This document shows positions 62,769-64,000 of a stretch of 64,000 nt of DNA, one piece after another. Each line of letters opens with the position of its first letter. Positions within the stretch are counted from its first letter, which is position 1. The notes beneath the pieces were generated by a model that was not told where the DNA came from, made no database searches, and was given only the letters and a program-made list of their open reading frames with translations. A program made the translations under genes and the position numbers. Location: positions 1 through 64,000 of the forward strand of contig NZ_QLKQ01000013.1 of the NCBI RefSeq assembly GCF_003349955.1, in the 5' to 3' direction. The stretch comes from Azospirillum brasilense. Its GTDB lineage: Bacteria > Pseudomonadota > Alphaproteobacteria > Azospirillales > Azospirillaceae.

Positions 62769-63227
62769 ATGCCGGTGTGGCGCCGTTACCTCGTGAAGGA
62801 GCCGACCGGGCGGCTGGTCGAGCTGCCGAGCCGCCAGTACGACCGCGCCGACGACGGCACGGCGCCGATCCCCGACTACGCCGGCCGCTGCGTTGAACTG
62901 GTGTCGGCGGTGCTGGTCGGCAAGCAGGGCGCCGCGCCCACGGTGACCGAGGTCGCCTTCACCAAGCTGTATTTCGACCAGTCGGGCTTCGTCGACGCCG
63001 CCAAGCGGGAGCGGATGATCCGCCTGATGCTGGAAAGCTGCGCCGACCGGCGTTGCCGCAGGCCGGCCCGGCGGGCGGGGGGCGCGGACTGCAACGCCCT
63101 GGCGGAGCGCGCCGATGCCGCCCGCAGCGAGTTGATCCGGGACTTCGAATGGGCGCCGGCCCCGGCCGAGGTGACCGCCGCGCTGTTCGTGCTGGGACCG
63201 CCCGGCCGCGGCATGGCGTTGCATTGA
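62769..63227 (+). CDS. Hypothetical protein, 152 aa
   Basis: ATG at 62769 follows GGGAGG at 62759. Residues 1-75 contain VWRRYLVKEPTGRLVELPSRQYDRADDGTAPIPDYAGRCVELVSAVLVGKQG, a beta-rich conserved-looking domain. The C-terminal half is helical with a Cys pair (ESCADRRCRRPARRAGGADC). No family was recognised. Confidence 0.7.
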   Translation: MPVWRRYLVKEPTGRLVELPSRQYDRADDGTAPIPDYAGRCVELVSAVLVGKQGAAPTVTEVAFTKLYFDQSGFVDAAKRERMIRLMLESCADRRCRRPARRAGGADCNALAERADAARSELIRDFEWAPAPAEVTAALFVLGPPGRGMALH

Positions 63228-63334
63228 CGCACCCCCCTTTTTTCGCGGTCTCCCCCGAAAAGTCACATCCTCCGGCCTCTTCCCCCGTGTCAGGACGCCC
63301 CCATATGGCTGCTGGCACAGGAGGAGGAGTCCCG

Positions 63335-63652
63335 ATGCATCGTCGTGCCGCCATCCCCCGTTCGTTGCTCACCCGGCCCACGCTTGCCCGCGTCCGGCAA
63401 CTCGCGCTGATCGGCACCGGGTGGAGCCTGATCGGCCTGGGCGCCCTGATGTCGCCCTTGCCGGGGCCGTTCGGCTTCCCGGTGGCGCTTGCCGGCGGGG
63501 TGATCCTGCTGCGCAACTCCGCGGGTGCCCGCCGCCTGTTCGTGCGGCTGAAGCGCCGCCATCCCCGCCTGCTCAGCCCCGTCGAGCGCATCCGCGTCAA
63601 GCTGCGCCACCGCCGCCATGCCGCCAGGGCCAAGGCCACCGCCGCCGCCTGA
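63335..63652 (+). CDS. Small membrane protein, 105 aa, PGPGW-like
   Basis: ATG at 63335 follows GGAGGAGGAG. One or two hydrophobic helices (about 22-60: LALIGTGWSLIGLGALMSPLPGPFGFPVALAGGVILL). The LPGPFGFP turn between them recalls the PGPGW family of small membrane proteins. The tail is very basic (RLKRRHPRLLSPVERIRVKLRHRRHAARAKAT). The function is unknown. Confidence 0.65.
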   Translation: MHRRAAIPRSLLTRPTLARVRQLALIGTGWSLIGLGALMSPLPGPFGFPVALAGGVILLRNSAGARRLFVRLKRRHPRLLSPVERIRVKLRHRRHAARAKATAAA

Positions 63653-63758
63653 CCGCGAAACCTCCGCCATCGCTGCCGGGCCGGTCTGCGGACGGGGCGC
63701 TGGACAGCGCAGCCCGGCTGCGGCATTCCTGTCCGCCTCGGTGTTCAGGAGGCTCAAG

Positions 63759-64000
63759 GTGAAGTCCGGCAACGCAATCCTGTCGAGCTACGGCACGACG
63801 ATCTTCGAGGTGATGTCCCGCCTGTCGGACGAGCACAAGGCGATCAATCTCGGCCAGGGCTTTCCCGACGAGCGCGGCCCCGCCGACGTGCTGGACGTGG
63901 CGGCCAAGGCCATCCTGGAGGGATGGAACCAGTACCCGCCGATGATGGGCACGCCGGAGTTGCGGCAGGCGGTGGCCGCGCACGGCAAGCGCTTCTACGG
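63759..64000 (+). CDS. Class I/II aminotransferase, 5' part only
   Basis: GTG at 63759 with AGGAGG six bases upstream; 80 codons run off the right edge. The start SYGTTIFEVMSRLSDEHKAINLGQGFPDERGPADVLDVAAKAIL, followed by GWNQYPPMMGTPELRQAVAAH, is typical of PLP-dependent aspartate/methionine aminotransferases such as YbdL/kynurenine aminotransferase-like proteins. The catalytic lysine domain is outside the window, so substrate and integrity are unknown. Confidence 0.85.
   Translation, partial: MKSGNAILSSYGTTIFEVMSRLSDEHKAINLGQGFPDERGPADVLDVAAKAILEGWNQYPPMMGTPELRQAVAAHGKRFY

Overview
This is a high-GC (roughly 68-70 %) chromosomal window with dense, GC3-rich coding, Shine-Dalgarno (SD)-led genes and many ATGA stop/start overlaps. 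Gene content and order (fliF-fliH-fliN-motA-like-flbD-flhA-flhF-flhG, abundant TRAP transporters, glutathione-dependent formaldehyde oxidation) point to an alphaproteobacterium of the Rhodospirillales, most like Azospirillum. The genus is inferred from gene content only. No phage, insertion sequence or CRISPR array was seen.

Layout. 1-10068 (minus strand): a polar-type flagellar operon from fliF to flhG, followed by the start of a FliK-like gene cut by the left edge. It encodes the MS-ring, export ATPase regulator, switch, stator, export gate, the sigma54 activator FlbD and the placement/number regulators FlhF and FlhG. fliG is absent from its usual place between fliF and fliH. A sigma54-type promoter lies upstream of fliF. 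10600-16500: an XRE regulator, tRNA-Ala and tRNA-Leu, a large hybrid histidine kinase with a Cys-rich PAS insertion, and a MarR regulator. 16450-20060: cell-wall genes (L,D-transpeptidase and a D,D-carboxypeptidase with a histone-like linker). 20060-29950: a SelT/SelW-type thioredoxin-fold protein, an iron-type ABC importer whose ATPase gene is convergent to the other two genes, an MBL hydrolase, a Na+/H+ antiporter, a YeeE/TsuA-like sulfur transporter and a LysR regulator. 30074-32051: frmA-fghA formaldehyde detoxification. 32177-36522: a TAXI-type TRAP system with a DUF1611 (DgcN-like) protein.

37151-44888 (minus): a complete-looking sugar-acid operon, GntR regulator - L-galactonate-5-dehydrogenase-like enzyme - TRAP dctPQM - uxaA - uxaB, predicted to import a hexonate and convert it to 2-keto-3-deoxygluconate. 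45367-48376: tRNA-Leu and an unusual three-gene operon ending in a membrane protein that joins a DnaJ-type zinc-finger region with a peptidoglycan-binding-like domain. 49741-54947: an MscK-like mechanosensitive channel, an MFS exporter and a glutathione peroxidase. 55043-62612: dusA, then an RpiR regulator divergent from a second TRAP operon (dctQMP), followed by a secreted (alpha/alpha)6-type protein and an FAH-family hydrolase, together looking like another sugar or sugar-acid locus. 62769-64000: two small proteins and the start of a class I aminotransferase cut by the right edge.

The most interesting unexplained structures are: a 65-bp intergenic repeat with a DnaA-box-like core found twice, each time just after the stop codon of a minus-strand gene; paired RpiR-type palindromes; the missing fliG; the zinc-finger/peptidoglycan chimera operon; and the TAXI-TRAP/DUF1611 pairing.
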